Assembly: GCF_014644555.1 (NCBI RefSeq)
Contig: NZ_BMKX01000001.1
Location: 894,650 to 958,649 of the forward strand
From: Glutamicibacter ardleyensis
GTDB lineage: Bacteria; Actinomycetota; Actinomycetes; Actinomycetales; Micrococcaceae
DNA length: 64,000 nucleotides
Direction of reading: 5' to 3'
The position numbers and the translations under genes are program-made. How positions within the stretch are numbered: the first letter of the stretch is position 1; every line of letters starts with the position of its first letter. This document shows positions 1 to 9,897 of the stretch, in pieces. A model generated the notes under the pieces. The model worked only from the letters and a program-made list of their open reading frames with translations, was not told the DNA's origin and ran no database searches.

Positions 1-389
1 GGGCGAAGCAGGCTTGTGTTCGTCGGTACCGTACCGGATACGTGCGGATCCCGGATCTCGAAGAAGAATGGCAGCAAGCCGTCGATAAGCCGATGGGTCA
101 GCACAAACTATTGCGTAAATATGCCAATTACAGTGTTCTGGCGTTGGATGAATGGTTGCTGGATCCGCCTACAGGTGAGTTCTTAAGGTTCATTTTCGAG
201 TTCATGGAGCGAAGGTATGACGCCGGGTCGACTATTTTCTGCACACAGTACTAGCAGTCGGACTGGCATGCCTGGCTGGGTGCTGGTGCGTTGGCTGACG
301 CGATCATGGATCGCATTGTTCACAACACGATCTGGGTTGAGACCGGTGGGTTCAACATGCGTAAGGCGTATTCCAGTTCCGGGCAGTAG
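1..389 (+). pseudogene. IS21-family helper ATPase IstB, 5'-truncated by window edge and broken by a stop
   Basis: The C-terminal part of an IstB-like AAA+ transposition helper reads in one frame from the window start to a TAG at 387-389. Recognisable pieces are VRIPDLEEEW (from about 42), the Walker-B-like LALDEWLL and STIFCTQY. Directly after CTQY lies an in-frame TAG (252-254), after which the same frame continues as QSDWHAWLGAGALADAIMDR, the usual IstB C-terminus. The frame is therefore intact and only one codon is nonsense, so the inactivation looks recent. The N-terminal half and any istA lie upstream of the window. IstB normally assists the IstA transposase. The multi-copy end repeats just downstream (418-543) support the IS21 assignment. 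Confidence 0.85.
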
Positions 390-417
390 GAACGGGTCGC
401 CGTTACGGTGAGATATG

Positions 418-543
418 GGTTCAGAGCCGCCGGTTCACCGCGAGGGAAGCCGGTGGCTCTGAACGTGAATATTGGGTTGCTCTGAACCGCAAGAACGGGT
501 GGCTCTGAACCGCAAGAACGGGTGGCTCTGATCGGGTCAAATA
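418..543. repeat. IS21-like right-end repeat array
   Basis: Directly behind the istB remnant are two nearly identical 23-bp tandem units (475-497 and 498-520, core GGCTCTGAACCGCAAGAAC with one T/G difference near the start). A partial third unit follows (521-543), an earlier core copy sits at 453-465, and an inverted copy lies at about 418-440. IS21 elements are known to carry several transposase-binding repeats at each end, so this is read as the terminal array of the element whose istB is broken at 1-389. The exact outer boundary of the element cannot be seen. Confidence 0.6.
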
Positions 544-2073
544 TTCACTTTGGCCCCGCTTCAAAGCTGAATTCAGGGCTTACGGTGACCGTCGACTGAC
601 TTAGGATATGCGCTCAAGACCAACTGGATTAATTCATAGTCAGCCTTAGCGAACAGATCTTCAAGTTTGCTCCCCATCTTTTACGCATCCAGTGGTAGCT
701 GCGCGATCAACGGTCACTGGCATTTTGAACGAAGATATTCTTCACGTCTCGCCTCCAATATTGCTCATGTCGGATGCGCTGACGGGCTTACTCGCACAAA
801 GCCTTGGAATCAGTTTCGACCCACTAGGTTGGATTCAAGACCTACATAACAAGATACAGCCTTTCACAAGTTCAACTTTGAACCCATTGAGTCATCCGGT
901 TCCGGCACTTCAATGTCCTCCTGACGCTGCTCTTCTTGCTCATCCAACCAAGCCCTGGGTACTGGTCTTGACCAAGAGGCAACGATATCTAGAAAACATG
1001 CCGTTTCGTTGTCCGCTTTATATACAAGGTTTCCGATACACCGGGGTACTTCGTTCCGGTATTGGTAGACCAACAATTAGGCTGTCAGTTCTATCTTCCC
1101 CACTCCGATGAACCTCCTTGGGCTCTTGCTTTAAAGCACTGACTCTCAGCTAGGAGAACCTCATCGTAGATTTTCTAATAACTATGAATCCATCAGCAAC
1201 CAGTGCTTCCGATAGGCGGAACCGGACCCGCTGGCGATTAGGTCGTTGGCAATCGTGATGAATCAAGAATTTGACGGTAGTCCGACAGACAAAGAGTCAG
1301 TGGCTAGGACGACGGCTTCTCACAATCACCTAAGAATTCCCAATTGTTCCCTCACCCCCGGTCCATAGGTATGGATTAGTGATTTGGCAACGGGTATCGG
1401 CTTCGACCCTTCACTGGTTTTGTCCCTTCTAGGTAGATCCCGCCCCCACGGTTCGCGAATGACACAAGATCTGTCGCGGTAGAAAGAGAGAACGGTTCAA
1501 AGTAGAGGTCTTTAGAATTAGTTAGTGCTGCGACTACCATTCTTCGCCAAGACCTCAACTTTCTTGTCCTTTGGCAACTTCCACGGGACACGGACCGTCT
1601 GCTTCCCTGCGTTCCCCCTGATTCTTGCAAATTCACGTGACTCGTACTTACGAAGTCGACATGTACGAGCGTCGACGCCAGAATGATTCTTCAACGGCTT
1701 CAGCAGACCACCACAGTGAAAGTGACTGAGTATCAATTATTCCTGCACCTAAGTCTCACCCGTGTGGTGACTTCGACGGTTTCAGCGCAGACACGGTTCC
1801 ACACGATGCTCCCCGAAATCGTCGAACGTATCGTCCCTACCACGAGCGATAAATCAGTGTTGCAGTCATAACACCAGCAGCAGACAGACAACACAATCGC
1901 TCCCGTTCCTGGACTGAACGACGTCTCAGAGTTCACCAGCGGCCTAGCCGGTGGTGTTTTGACCCTGGGTAAAAGAGGCTGCTGGCAAGGTGTCCAGAGT
2001 GAACGTCAATGGACGTCAGAGAATGTAGCCGACGTGGGGCTGGAGAATTCGCTTTGGCTCTTTGTATTAGATA

Positions 2074-2089
2074 TGTTTCACGTGAAACA
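2074..2089. promoter_or_regulatory. parS centromere site (perfect)
   Basis: The 16-mer TGTTTCACGTGAAACA is a perfect match to the bacterial parS consensus bound by ParB. It lies alone inside the gene desert, about 2.8 kb beyond the parB stop codon. It belongs to a group of four parS-type sites between 2074 and 7240. Confidence 0.92.
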
Positions 2090-3473
2090 GAGACAGGAAC
2101 AGTCGGTGCGTGGCTACGAGAATGCCAGCGGCCATACAAATCCAATCTACGTGGCTGAGGTTACCTACATAAAATTCAACTACGAAGAGCACTCCAAAGA
2201 CCCCCACGCATCCTGAGGAGTTATTTAATATGCCGATGCCACTCGTCTCCCCGGTGAAGCCCAATACTGCACTTCTGCCCATTCGTTCTTGCCACGGGTA
2301 GATCAGTTTCGACAAATGGAAAATACGAACTGGCATATCCTCGATAGTTCTTTGCTCAACGAATGGTCAGCGAGGATCGCTCCCATTCACGTTGGAATCA
2401 TCCCCACCCGGTTTGGTTGCAACAACTGAGATGAACCTGTGACTGCACCACGACAACGGTGATTATTCGGAGGAGTCAGAGTCAATTAGTACCCGCATTG
2501 AGGGCCGCCCATTAGCCTCATTTATAACTGTCGCTTCTTCAAGCCACGATGGACGGTAGCTCGAGGGAAATTACCCTGTCGAGGTAGCGCTTCAGGAGCA
2601 AGGCCTCCTGCTCGAAACTCTCACGCATATAATGCACTGATGGCTCCAGCACAGATCTAGTTCGAAACGATATGGTGCGTACACGTCAGTTATATCGTCG
2701 CTAACACGAGCGGGTATGCCAGGACGGTTGCGCGTGCTGTTTACTTACGATGGTCGAGTCCGTTGATTATTTGCCTCCTTGGTAGCCACCAAGATTGCAA
2801 TTCAGCGCCATATGGTCACCACAGCGATATTCGGTCGCAGAGCCGCTTGGTATTCCCTGTTGGAGCCACCCTACGATCTGTTTCCGTCCGGTCAGCGGCA
2901 CGCAACTATGACAAGTTGGCAGTTGTGCTTCTTGCACATCTAAATCGTACGGAGGGCTGTACAGAAACCTCATGCTGAATAGGTATCGGCGGCATGTGCT
3001 GTCGCATCGAGCCTAGGTTCTTACTGACCATTGCCCGTCAACTCGCCGTCGCAGCAATGACAGGATAGCTGGCAACAGGCTGATTAGTGGTCAAACCCAA
3101 CTAGCAGGCCAATTATTCTTCTTGTCAATGCATCTTGAGTGCCTGTCCACGCAATGGCTAGCGGTTTCTCGGCATGAGGCACTCGTCAGAAACCAAGACG
3201 AGAGTGATGTTCCTGCAACACATGTACGCCGGGAGGGCTCTCTAGCTATGACAATCAATCCGGGAATCACCATAGATTGAGCATGAGAGTGATGCCCGGG
3301 CTATATCGCTTGAGCCAGGTCAGATCGTGCCCCCAAGCGAAACGGTGATGTTTGAGGGGGTACGGATGCGTATGTGTTTGCGATTTGCCGGTCATTCTAC
3401 GACCTCCTCTCTTTGATCCCATCGATAAGGTGTATCTAGATGCGAGCCGTCCTCGACGGGTGCACTGCAGCTT

Positions 3474-3546
3474 GGTGGCTCTGATCTGCAATAACGGGTG
3501 GCGCTCAACCACAATATTGGTAGCTCTAAAACTTGCGCATATTCAC
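3474..3546. repeat. Diverged IS21-like end array (second copy)
   Basis: Three degenerate units in a row begin GGTGGCTCTGATCTGCAA, GGGTGGCGCTCAACC and TGGTAGCTCTAAAAC, and the array finishes with ATATTCAC. The order, spacing (about 23 bp) and closing ATATTCAC match the array at 453-550. This is therefore an older, decayed copy of the same type of insertion-sequence end. No transposase frame survives next to it. Confidence 0.5.
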
Positions 3547-4251
3547 CCACGTTTTCCACTGCATCAAAAGTCATGGCGATGCCCGCCAAACTACTGATCC
3601 ATGACTAGGCGGCTACCCGCGCAACGGTACAATCCCGATATTTCCAAAGCATGTATCGTCCTCCCCGATCACCAACTGTGTGCCACCAACGATCACGTGT
3701 TGACATGATTATTAGACCCGCTGACAGGGACCATTTTGAGCTTCAGAGCCACACCAGATCTTCATTTAGATCCACTTTGTCTGTCTCCACTCCCCCACGC
3801 AGCAATATCTCAAGAGAGGAGCCGGCCACCAGATAGACAACAAATCGAGGCGAGGAGCATACTCCAATACCGCCTGAACGGGATGCCCGGACAGTATGGC
3901 CAGCCTCCCTAAGCATCTTGTCCCAAGGCGCTGTATCTTTGAAAGCCGCAACACAGTTACTAAGGACTCTGACGATTTCTGGAATGTGTCGTTGCATCCA
4001 GAAACTAAGAAATGAGAAGGCGACGACCACCGTCAGTAAACAGTACGAGCAACAGGACGCTTACCCACTCGCGTCGTCTACGTTACGAGTTAGGATGGCG
4101 TTCGATATCGGCTGGGCTCAAATATGCGGCGGACCAGTAGGTGCACCAAACGTGCGAATTTTTCGTGCATTAGCCTTTGCTCCAGAAAACAGCACCGTGG
4201 CCAAGTTCGTGCCTCCAAACCACTGACCATCATATCTAGATTATTGGTGCC

Positions 4252-4293
4252 CTGAACGAGAATTATGGTGGCTCTGGTATGCAGTAACTGGTG
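4252..4293. repeat. Diverged IS21-like end array (third copy)
   Basis: The stretch beginning CTGAACGAGAATTATGG and continuing GGTGGCTCTGGTATGCAGTA parallels 460-502 (CTGAACGTGAATATTGGG and the following unit). It also matches the first unit at 3474-3495 at about 19 of 22 positions. It is the most fragmentary of the three copies. Confidence 0.4.
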
Positions 4294-4849
4294 ACAATGA
4301 AACCTTTGAAAATTTCGTCAATGGTAAAGAAACAACTTCGGCAAGAGAGGTAGTAGTTTCTGACCTCTTGAATAAAAATTGAAGTTTCTGGTCCAACCAT
4401 TTATATGATTCCAACTGGAATCTTCTTCTACGGGCCTTTCTGTAGGTGGCAGACGTTTATTCGCAGGGCGCAAAAAAATAGCACCGACTTGACGGCCTCC
4501 TTGAGAGAGCCTCTGTGAAGAATCTTGAAGCAGTAAACGTGTCAGCAAGAGCTTCTTGAAAGCGGTCTAAACGGAGAACCCGAGCACCTTCTATTCCTTT
4601 CACGACCCAAGCATAGAAAACTAGAGCACCCTGGTCGCGCTACAGCGACCTTACGGGCCACCAGTGGGACGAGACCCTCCCCCTGAGCCTAGAAGCGGCT
4701 CAGTGACTCCTTAGGTGCCGATTCAGCAACTTTTTTGGTCGCAATCATTCTCCAGTAGAATCCGCAGTGGAACCCACGCACTATCGTTGCCAGCCAGAAC
4801 CTACTTCACTTTTCCTTACTGATCTTGAACTCAGTTTTTAAACAAAGGC

Positions 4850-4875
4850 GGTCATGTTTCACGTGAAACATGACC
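4850..4875. promoter_or_regulatory. parS site inside an extended 26-bp perfect palindrome
   Basis: The perfect parS 16-mer at 4855-4870 is extended by five further symmetrical bases on each side, giving a 26-bp perfect palindrome. It lies 18 bp past the parB stop codon (4894 on the minus strand). It could serve both as a ParB site and as a hairpin at the 3' end of the parAB transcript. Confidence 0.92.
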
Positions 4876-4893
4876 ATCATTGTTAGCTGAAGC

Positions 4894-6057
4894 CTATGAT
4901 TTCTTAAGGTCCGGATCTAGAACTTCCATGATTCTGTTCAGGTCTTCAACGGACGCGAATTCGATACTAACTTTACCTTTTCGAGAGCCCAACTGAATCT
5001 TCACGCTAGTATCCAGTCGATCGGCCAGAGATGTAGCTAGGAAATCAAGCCGTTCGTTTCGCTGGGTTTCTCGTGGTTTGGCATTCTTCTTGACCGGCTT
5101 ATCGCCACTGAGTGCTACGGCTTCTTCTGTAGCGCGAACCGACAGGCCTTCATTGACGATGCGTTGAGCGAGTTGTTCTATCGCTTCCCCATTGGACAGG
5201 CCGAGCAAAGCTCTTGCGTGCCCCGCAGAGAGGACTCCCGCCGCAACTCGTCGTTGAACCAAAGCTGGTAGCTTCATGAGCCGAATAGTGTTCGAAATCT
5301 GTGACCGCGAACGACCGATACGATCAGATAAGACCTCTTGTGTGCAGTTGAACTCTTCGAGTAACTGCTGGTAAGCAGCCGCTTCTTCCAGCGGGTTGAG
5401 TTCCGACCGATGTAGATTTTCAAGCAGCGCGTCACGTAAAAGGTCGTTATCTTGAGTGTCGCGGATAATGGCTGGAATCGTAGACAGGCCCGCGGCTTGA
5501 GTAGCGCGCCAACGACGCTCACCCATGACCAGTTCGTATGGGGCCTCATTTTCTTCTCTCGAAGGCCGAACAACGATCGGCTGAAGCAACCCGATTTCCC
5601 GGATGGAATGGATGAGTTCATCCAGTTGTTCCTGATCGAAGTTAGTTCTTGGCTGCTTACGGTTCGGATGGATCTGGTTAACATTGAGTTCAGCAAAACT
5701 TGCACCAGGAACGTCAACTAGTCCTGGAGAAGATTCTTCAATGTTAGGAATAGTCGCCTTCTTCGAGACAGCTGGTTCAGTTTCTCTTGGAGCCACAGAC
5801 GAAGTTAAACCAGGCATGGCCGCACGAGTTTTTTTGCCATTTTTTGCAGGGGTGATCTTAGAGGCAGAAGACGAAGATTTCCGCCCCGGTTCAAAGAACA
5901 TATCCACAGGGCGTGCAGATTTGGTTTTGCTTACTTGCGGTTCAGTAGAAGATGTTTCACGTGAAACTTCCTCAACAGTCTCAGGTGCAGCGCCTGTTGG
6001 TGAACTGGAAATCAGGGCACCTAGTCCCCTGCCTAAGCCACGCTTTTTCTCAGCCAT
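4894..6057 (-). CDS. parB: Chromosome-partitioning protein ParB (CTP-dependent clamp)
   Basis: 387 residues. ParB proteins bind parS, load as CTP-gated sliding clamps and work with ParA to segregate the origin. Visible features are the N-terminal ParA-stimulating motif GRGLGALI (about residues 9-16), a variable Ser/Lys-rich linker, the ParB/Srx fold with [12 protein letters not shown] (CTP-binding motif), a helix-turn-helix region containing [18 protein letters not shown], and a C-terminal dimerisation segment ending LDPDLKKS. The ATG at 6057 is chosen because AGGAG lies 9 bases upstream and [11 protein letters not shown] is the usual N-terminus; the same frame stays open upstream into parA but that extension is not ParB-like. 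The gene follows parA and contains a parS-like sequence of its own. Confidence 0.97.
   Translation of the reverse strand: MAEKKRGLGRGLGALISSSPTGAAPETVEEVSRETSSTEPQVSKTKSARPVDMFFEPGRKSSSSASKITPAKNGKKTRAAMPGLTSSVAPRETEPAVSKKATIPNIEESSPGLVDVPGASFAELNVNQIHPNRKQPRTNFDQEQLDELIHSIREIGLLQPIVVRPSREENEAPYELVMGERRWRATQAAGLSTIPAIIRDTQDNDLLRDALLENLHRSELNPLEEAAAYQQLLEEFNCTQEVLSDRIGRSRSQISNTIRLMKLPALVQRRVAAGVLSAGHARALLGLSNGEAIEQLAQRIVNEGLSVRATEEAVALSGDKPVKKNAKPRETQRNERLDFLATSLADRLDTSVKIQLGSRKGKVSIEFASVEDLNRIMEVLDPDLKKS
5953..5968. promoter_or_regulatory. parS-like site within parB
   Basis: TGTTTCACGTGAAACT matches the parS consensus at 15 of 16 positions, including the whole GTTTCACGTGAAAC core. It lies in the 5' part of the parB coding sequence, encoding part of the poorly conserved linker, so it is probably kept for DNA binding rather than for protein sequence. 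Confidence 0.85.
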
Positions 6058-6238
6058 TTGCCGGCACTCCTTCTCATCCAAATACTCAGCCATGACTAGT
6101 CTACTGTTTACTCGACAAACAAGGGGGATGTTGCTCGCCTTGATTGTAAGAAGTCTCGAAGAGTACAAATACAAAATTTTCTCGTTAAACAACAATAAGC
6201 GGGTTATTTCCCGCTTAAGTTGGCTCAAAAGCTTTCGG

Positions 6239-7168
6239 TTAGACCCGAACGGCTCTTTCCGCAATCTCTATGGCTGCCTCCATGTAAGACAGAGCACCTG
6301 TAGAGCTTGGATCGTAAGTAATGACCGTTTGTTGGTAACTAGGTGCTTCAGAGATGCGCACGGAACGTGGAATCACGGCTCCTAAAACTTGCTCCGGAAA
6401 ATGTTCCCGAACTTCGTTAGCAACTTGAGCTGCAAGGTTCGTTCGTCCGTCATACATGGTCAGCAGAATCGTAGATACTGTCAACTTTGAATTCAAGTGC
6501 TTCTGAATCATTTCAATGTTCTTCAACAGCTGACTGAGACCTTCCAGCGCGTAATATTCGCACTGAATCGGAATCAGAACTTCTCTGGCAGCCACAAACG
6601 CATTAACTGTCAACAGGCCGAGGCTCGGCGGACAGTCAATGAAAACATAATCCAACCGCGGAAGGCCCTCGCGCTGTCGGGTTCGCGCGTAGTCGTCCAA
6701 TGCTCGTTGCAACCGCTGTTCACGGGCAACCAGAGATACCAACTCAATCTCTGCGCCGGCCAGGTGAATGGTTGCAGGTGCAACTTGCAATAAAGGTAGT
6801 TCAGGGCATGTCGCGATGACGTCAGCCAACGGAAGATCGTTGATTAGAACATCGTAGATGCTATCCACTTCCGAATGATGCTCAATGCCGAGCGCAGTTG
6901 ATGCATTACCCTGTGGATCAATATCGATCACAAGAACATTCAAACCGCTCTTTGCCAGCGCAGCCGCCAAATTAACCGTCGTCGTCGTTTTACCGACGCC
7001 ACCCTTTTGATTCGAAATGGTCAGGTAACGAGTCTTCGGAGGAGTGGGAACCTTACGCTCAGAAATTGCTTCGCGTCGGCGGTGCTCGCTAGCCAATTGA
7101 CTAGCAAGGGGCGAAGAAGAGTCATTAAAGTCAAAAACGTTACTCGACGAACCTTTAGCCTTGGACAA
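6239..7168 (-). CDS. parA: Chromosome-partitioning ATPase ParA (Soj)
   Basis: 309 residues. ParA is a Walker-type ATPase that binds DNA non-specifically and moves ParB-parS complexes. The sequence shows a variable N-terminal tail of about 45 residues, the deviant Walker [16 protein letters not shown], switch region [15 protein letters not shown], Walker-B-like [14 protein letters not shown] and a conserved C-terminal region around [14 protein letters not shown]. The start is TTG at 7168, supported by a strong AGGAGGAG eight bases upstream. parB follows 181 bp downstream, and a parS site lies in the leader region (7225-7240). Confidence 0.97.
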   Translation of the reverse strand: MSKAKGSSSNVFDFNDSSSPLASQLASEHRRREAISERKVPTPPKTRYLTISNQKGGVGKTTTTVNLAAALAKSGLNVLVIDIDPQGNASTALGIEHHSEVDSIYDVLINDLPLADVIATCPELPLLQVAPATIHLAGAEIELVSLVAREQRLQRALDDYARTRQREGLPRLDYVFIDCPPSLGLLTVNAFVAAREVLIPIQCEYYALEGLSQLLKNIEMIQKHLNSKLTVSTILLTMYDGRTNLAAQVANEVREHFPEQVLGAVIPRSVRISEAPSYQQTVITYDPSSTGALSYMEAAIEIAERAVRV

Positions 7169-7224
7169 AGGTGAAACTCCTCCTCGTAATTTGATGCGTG
7201 CAATTTTCGCAGATAGTTAGACTT

Positions 7225-7240
7225 TGTTTCACGTGAAACA
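7225..7240. promoter_or_regulatory. parS site upstream of parA
   Basis: Perfect TGTTTCACGTGAAACA in the 176-bp gap between rsmG and parA, about 57 bp upstream of the parA start. Besides segregation it could let ParB influence parAB transcription. Confidence 0.93.
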
Positions 7241-7344
7241 CTCGAAAACAAACGTCTTAGCGTGTGTTCAATTTAGATGTCAAAAGACTTCAAAATTTTG
7301 CATCGTGCCGCATCGAAAGCTACTTAAAGACTAACGCCTAAGCC

Positions 7345-7986
7345 TTAGCCAACCTTGATTCGAACCACCGTGGTGACTTCTTCAAGAATGTCTTCACCCA
7401 CAGTCAAAACCTCGGTTTTGGTGCCACCGAGCTTACGAATGACTTTTTGAGCCTTGTCGATTTCTTCTGCAGCCGAACGACCCTTGATCGCGATCAAGTC
7501 GCCCTTGCCATGCAGTAGTGGAATGGTCAAGCCTGCCAAGTTGCTCAGGGCTGATACAGCACGAGCCGTAACGTATCGAGCGTTGATCGTCTCGACCATC
7601 TGTTCTGCGCGTCCACGCATCACAGTAACGTTATCTAGCCCAAGATCATCAATAACCTCTGTCAGCCAGATGCAGCGACGCTCTAGCGGCTCAATCAGAG
7701 TTAGTTTCAAGTCTGGACGTGCGATGGCAAGGCATAGCCCAGGAAGCCCTGCGCCACTGCCTACGTCGGCCACTTCAGCGTCCTGCTCCATAAGCGATTC
7801 GATGATCGCACAGTTCAATACGTGGCGTGACCAGAGGCGTGGAACTTCACGTGGGCCAAGTAAGCCCCGTTCAATTCCGGAGGTCGCTAGGTGCGTTACA
7901 TAACGCTTGGCAAGATCCAGTCGGTCGCCGAAAATTTTCTCGGCGGCTACGGTCTCCGCAGCTGTCAGGCTGAGGTCCTCAGTCAT
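7345..7986 (-). CDS. rsmG: 16S rRNA (guanine-N7)-methyltransferase RsmG (GidB)
   Basis: 213 residues, the usual length. RsmG methylates N7 of the conserved 530-loop guanine of 16S rRNA using S-adenosylmethionine. The SAM-binding signature VADVGSGAGLPGLCLAIARP follows the family motif RLWSRHVLNCAIIESL; the C-terminal AIKGRSAAEEI is typical. It sits between jag and parA in the conserved actinobacterial order. Loss of rsmG is known to give low-level streptomycin resistance in several bacteria; this copy looks intact. Confidence 0.96.
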   Translation of the reverse strand: MTEDLSLTAAETVAAEKIFGDRLDLAKRYVTHLATSGIERGLLGPREVPRLWSRHVLNCAIIESLMEQDAEVADVGSGAGLPGLCLAIARPDLKLTLIEPLERRCIWLTEVIDDLGLDNVTVMRGRAEQMVETINARYVTARAVSALSNLAGLTIPLLHGKGDLIAIKGRSAAEEIDKAQKVIRKLGGTKTEVLTVGEDILEEVTTVVRIKVG

Positions 7987-8030
7987 TGCATTGGTCCTTA
8001 GAACGTTCGAAACCGCGAATAGCGATGTAC

Positions 8031-8558
8031 TTAGTTAGCTAGCGTCGAAACGACGATGTGGCGACGAGCGGATTCGCCCTCGGATTCCGAGTGCAAGCCG
8101 GCATCAGCGATTACATCATGAACAAGCTTGCGCTCATATGCGCTCATCGGTTCAAGATGTACAGCTTCTCCACTTTTGCGAGCTTGCTCGATGGCCTGTG
8201 CTGCAATCTCCTGCAGTTCCTCGGCACGGTTAGCGCGGTAACCAGCTATGTCCAGGACGAGCCGTGAGCGCTCACCTGTAGCGTTCAGGACGGCCAAACG
8301 GGTGAGTTCCTGTAGTGCATCAAGGACTTCACCGTCCTTGCCTACCAGGCTGTTCAGGTCAGTGGTTGCTTCTTCGGCAACGATCGAAATGTAGGTACGC
8401 CCACCACGAATTTCGATGTCAATGTCGCCATCAAGATCGGCAATATCGAGCAGTTCTTCGAGGTAATCCGCGGCAACATCGCCTTCGTCAATTACCTCGT
8501 CTGCTTGCTCATGCTGATCCTCTAGCTCTGTTGCTTCAGGATTTTCAGTTGCAGTCAT
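8031..8558 (-). CDS. khpB: RNA-binding protein KhpB/Jag (KH and R3H domains)
   Basis: 175 residues. The N-terminal 30 residues are acidic and variable. A KH-II-like domain follows (LVGKDGEVLDALQELTRLAV) and then an R3H domain ending in a family-typical MSAYERKLVHDVIADAGLHSESEGE. Such proteins bind RNA and in other Gram-positives partner with KhpA in cell-envelope control. It lies 2 bp behind yidC and upstream of rsmG in a conserved operon. The separate Jag-N domain of Firmicutes is missing, as is normal in Actinobacteria. Confidence 0.93.
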   Translation of the reverse strand: MTATENPEATELEDQHEQADEVIDEGDVAADYLEELLDIADLDGDIDIEIRGGRTYISIVAEEATTDLNSLVGKDGEVLDALQELTRLAVLNATGERSRLVLDIAGYRANRAEELQEIAAQAIEQARKSGEAVHLEPMSAYERKLVHDVIADAGLHSESEGESARRHIVVSTLAN

Positions 8559-8560
8559 GA

Positions 8561-9520
8561 CTACCTCTTCTTGCGGTTCTTGCGCTTAGGCTGCTCGCGC
8601 TGGCCTTTAGGCTCTTCAATGGCTGGGGTCTCGGACTCGTCAACCTTCTTCTGCCCCACAGGAGGCAGGCCCTTCTCCGCACGGCGAGCGTTTAGTTCAC
8701 GTTCTGCCTGGGAGCCCGGGGTTGGGTTGTTACGAATAACCCAGAACTGCTGTCCCAGGGTCCACAAGTTCGATGCGGTCCAGTAGATCAGAACACCGAT
8801 TGGGAAGTTGATGCCACCGATACCGAAGACCAAAGGCAGGATGTAGAGCATCATCTTCTGCTGCTGCATGAATGGGCCCTGAAGAGCTTCTGCGCTCATG
8901 TTCTTCGTCATCAGCTGACGCTGGGTGAAGAACTGCGAGGCTGTCATTGCAAGGATCATGATGACAGCAACAACGATTACGGCCCAGTTGATAGCGCCGG
9001 AGTTAATGGTGCCCAAGAACGTCTCGGACAGGGGTGCTCCGAGAATCGAGGACTGGTCGAAGCTGCGGATGTGGTCAGCGGACAAGGCGCCGATTGAACG
9101 GCCGTCATCGCTGGCACGGGATGCTTCGTTGAGCACGCGGAACAGTGCAAAGAAGAACGGCATCTGCACGAGTAGTGGCAAGCACGAGGAAAGTGGATTG
9201 GTCTTGTGCTTTTTGAACAGCGCCTGCTGCTCTTGCACCATGGCCTGACGCGACATTTGGTCGGTCTTGCCCTTGTACTTTGCCTGGAGCTTACGAAGGT
9301 CAGGCTGTAGCGCCTGCATCGCTCGCTGACTCTTGATCTGCTTGACGAAGACCGGGATCAACAAGGTACGAATAAGCAGCACAAGGAAGATGATGGACAA
9401 GGTCCAGGTCACACCCGAGCCTTCATCCATACCAAGAATTGTGAACAGTTCGTGGAAGGCCCACAGGACCCACGACACGGCATACGTGAACGGAGTCAAT
9501 ATCGTGTCTAGAAAGTTCAT
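8561..9520 (-). CDS. yidC: Membrane protein insertase YidC
   Basis: 319 residues, the Gram-positive/actinobacterial type without the large periplasmic domain of E. coli YidC. Hydrophobic segments are visible near residues 10-30 and 35-55 and in three later helices (around SCLPLLVQMPFFFALFRVL, AVIVVAVIMILAMTAS and the IYWTASNLWTLGQQF region). An SQRAMQALQPDLRKLQAKYK cytoplasmic loop precedes the insertase core. The C-terminus is a highly basic tail (KRKNRKKR), thought to help ribosome contact. It shares its start with the yidD stop codon and leads into khpB. Confidence 0.96.
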   Translation of the reverse strand: MNFLDTILTPFTYAVSWVLWAFHELFTILGMDEGSGVTWTLSIIFLVLLIRTLLIPVFVKQIKSQRAMQALQPDLRKLQAKYKGKTDQMSRQAMVQEQQALFKKHKTNPLSSCLPLLVQMPFFFALFRVLNEASRASDDGRSIGALSADHIRSFDQSSILGAPLSETFLGTINSGAINWAVIVVAVIMILAMTASQFFTQRQLMTKNMSAEALQGPFMQQQKMMLYILPLVFGIGGINFPIGVLIYWTASNLWTLGQQFWVIRNNPTPGSQAERELNARRAEKGLPPVGQKKVDESETPAIEEPKGQREQPKRKNRKKR

Positions 9521-9897
9521 TAGCGGTCAAGCTCCTTGTGGCCGCTATCCGCGGCGTCTTCATCGTCGGGAATCACAGGATGATTCAGAACTATGATCCT
9601 CGGCAGTTTACCTTCAGGCCAAATCCTTGGTCCTTCAGGCACTTGGTCTACACCGCCGTGGGAAAATGGATTGCACCTCAGAACCCGCCAAGCGGTCAAG
9701 ACGATGCCTTTGATAGCGCCGTGTTGAGTCACCGCTTCGAGCCCATAGGCAGAACAGCTAGGAAAGTATCGGCATACATCGCCGTAAATTGGCGAGATGA
9801 TTTTGCGGTAGATCTTAAGAAATCCAATTAGCAGGTTGCGTGGAATATCAATGATGAACCACAGCACCCCAGTACGCGGAGTTAAGTCCTTACGCAT
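9520..9897 (-). CDS. yidD: Membrane protein insertion efficiency factor YidD
   Basis: 125 residues. The family signature is complete: [20 protein letters not shown] and [34 protein letters not shown]. The N-terminal amphipathic/hydrophobic segment [17 protein letters not shown] would bind the inner face of the membrane, where YidD supports YidC-dependent insertion. The gene overlaps rnpA upstream and yidC downstream by single bases, which implies translational coupling. The C-terminal tail of about 25 residues is acidic and specific to this lineage. Confidence 0.95.
   Translation of the reverse strand: MRKDLTPRTGVLWFIIDIPRNLLIGFLKIYRKIISPIYGDVCRYFPSCSAYGLEAVTQHGAIKGIVLTAWRVLRCNPFSHGGVDQVPEGPRIWPEGKLPRIIVLNHPVIPDDEDAADSGHKELDR

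Larger units (their letters stand above)
544..4849. other. 4.3-kb gene desert between an IS21 remnant and parB
   Basis: No open frame longer than about 100 codons, and none with a recognisable family, is present on either strand; the short frames look like chance openings. The stretch appears lower in GC than the flanking genes. Identifiable items are a perfect parS (2074-2089) and two diverged IS21-like end arrays (3474-3546, 4252-4293). The simplest reading is accumulated, decayed insertion-sequence DNA. I see no RNA gene in it. Genes that commonly lie next to parB in relatives (thioredoxin genes, for example) are absent here. Confidence 0.6.

Noticed and set aside
2965-2979. 15-bp identity AAACCTCATGCTGAA with 46216-46230 near the transposase
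   Set aside because: No further similarity around it; a 15-mer match is expected by chance between two sites in 64 kb.
864-4548. Numerous 60-100-codon frames in the gene desert
   Set aside because: No recognisable families, overlapping on both strands, no consistent ribosome sites; they fit chance openings in decayed DNA.
5899-5907. ATATCCACA, a DnaA-box-like 9-mer inside parB
   Set aside because: Single mismatch, isolated, inside coding sequence; likely chance.
6058-6264. 69-residue N-terminal extension of ParB into parA
   Set aside because: No ParB homology, overlaps parA, and ATG 6057 has a good ribosome site.
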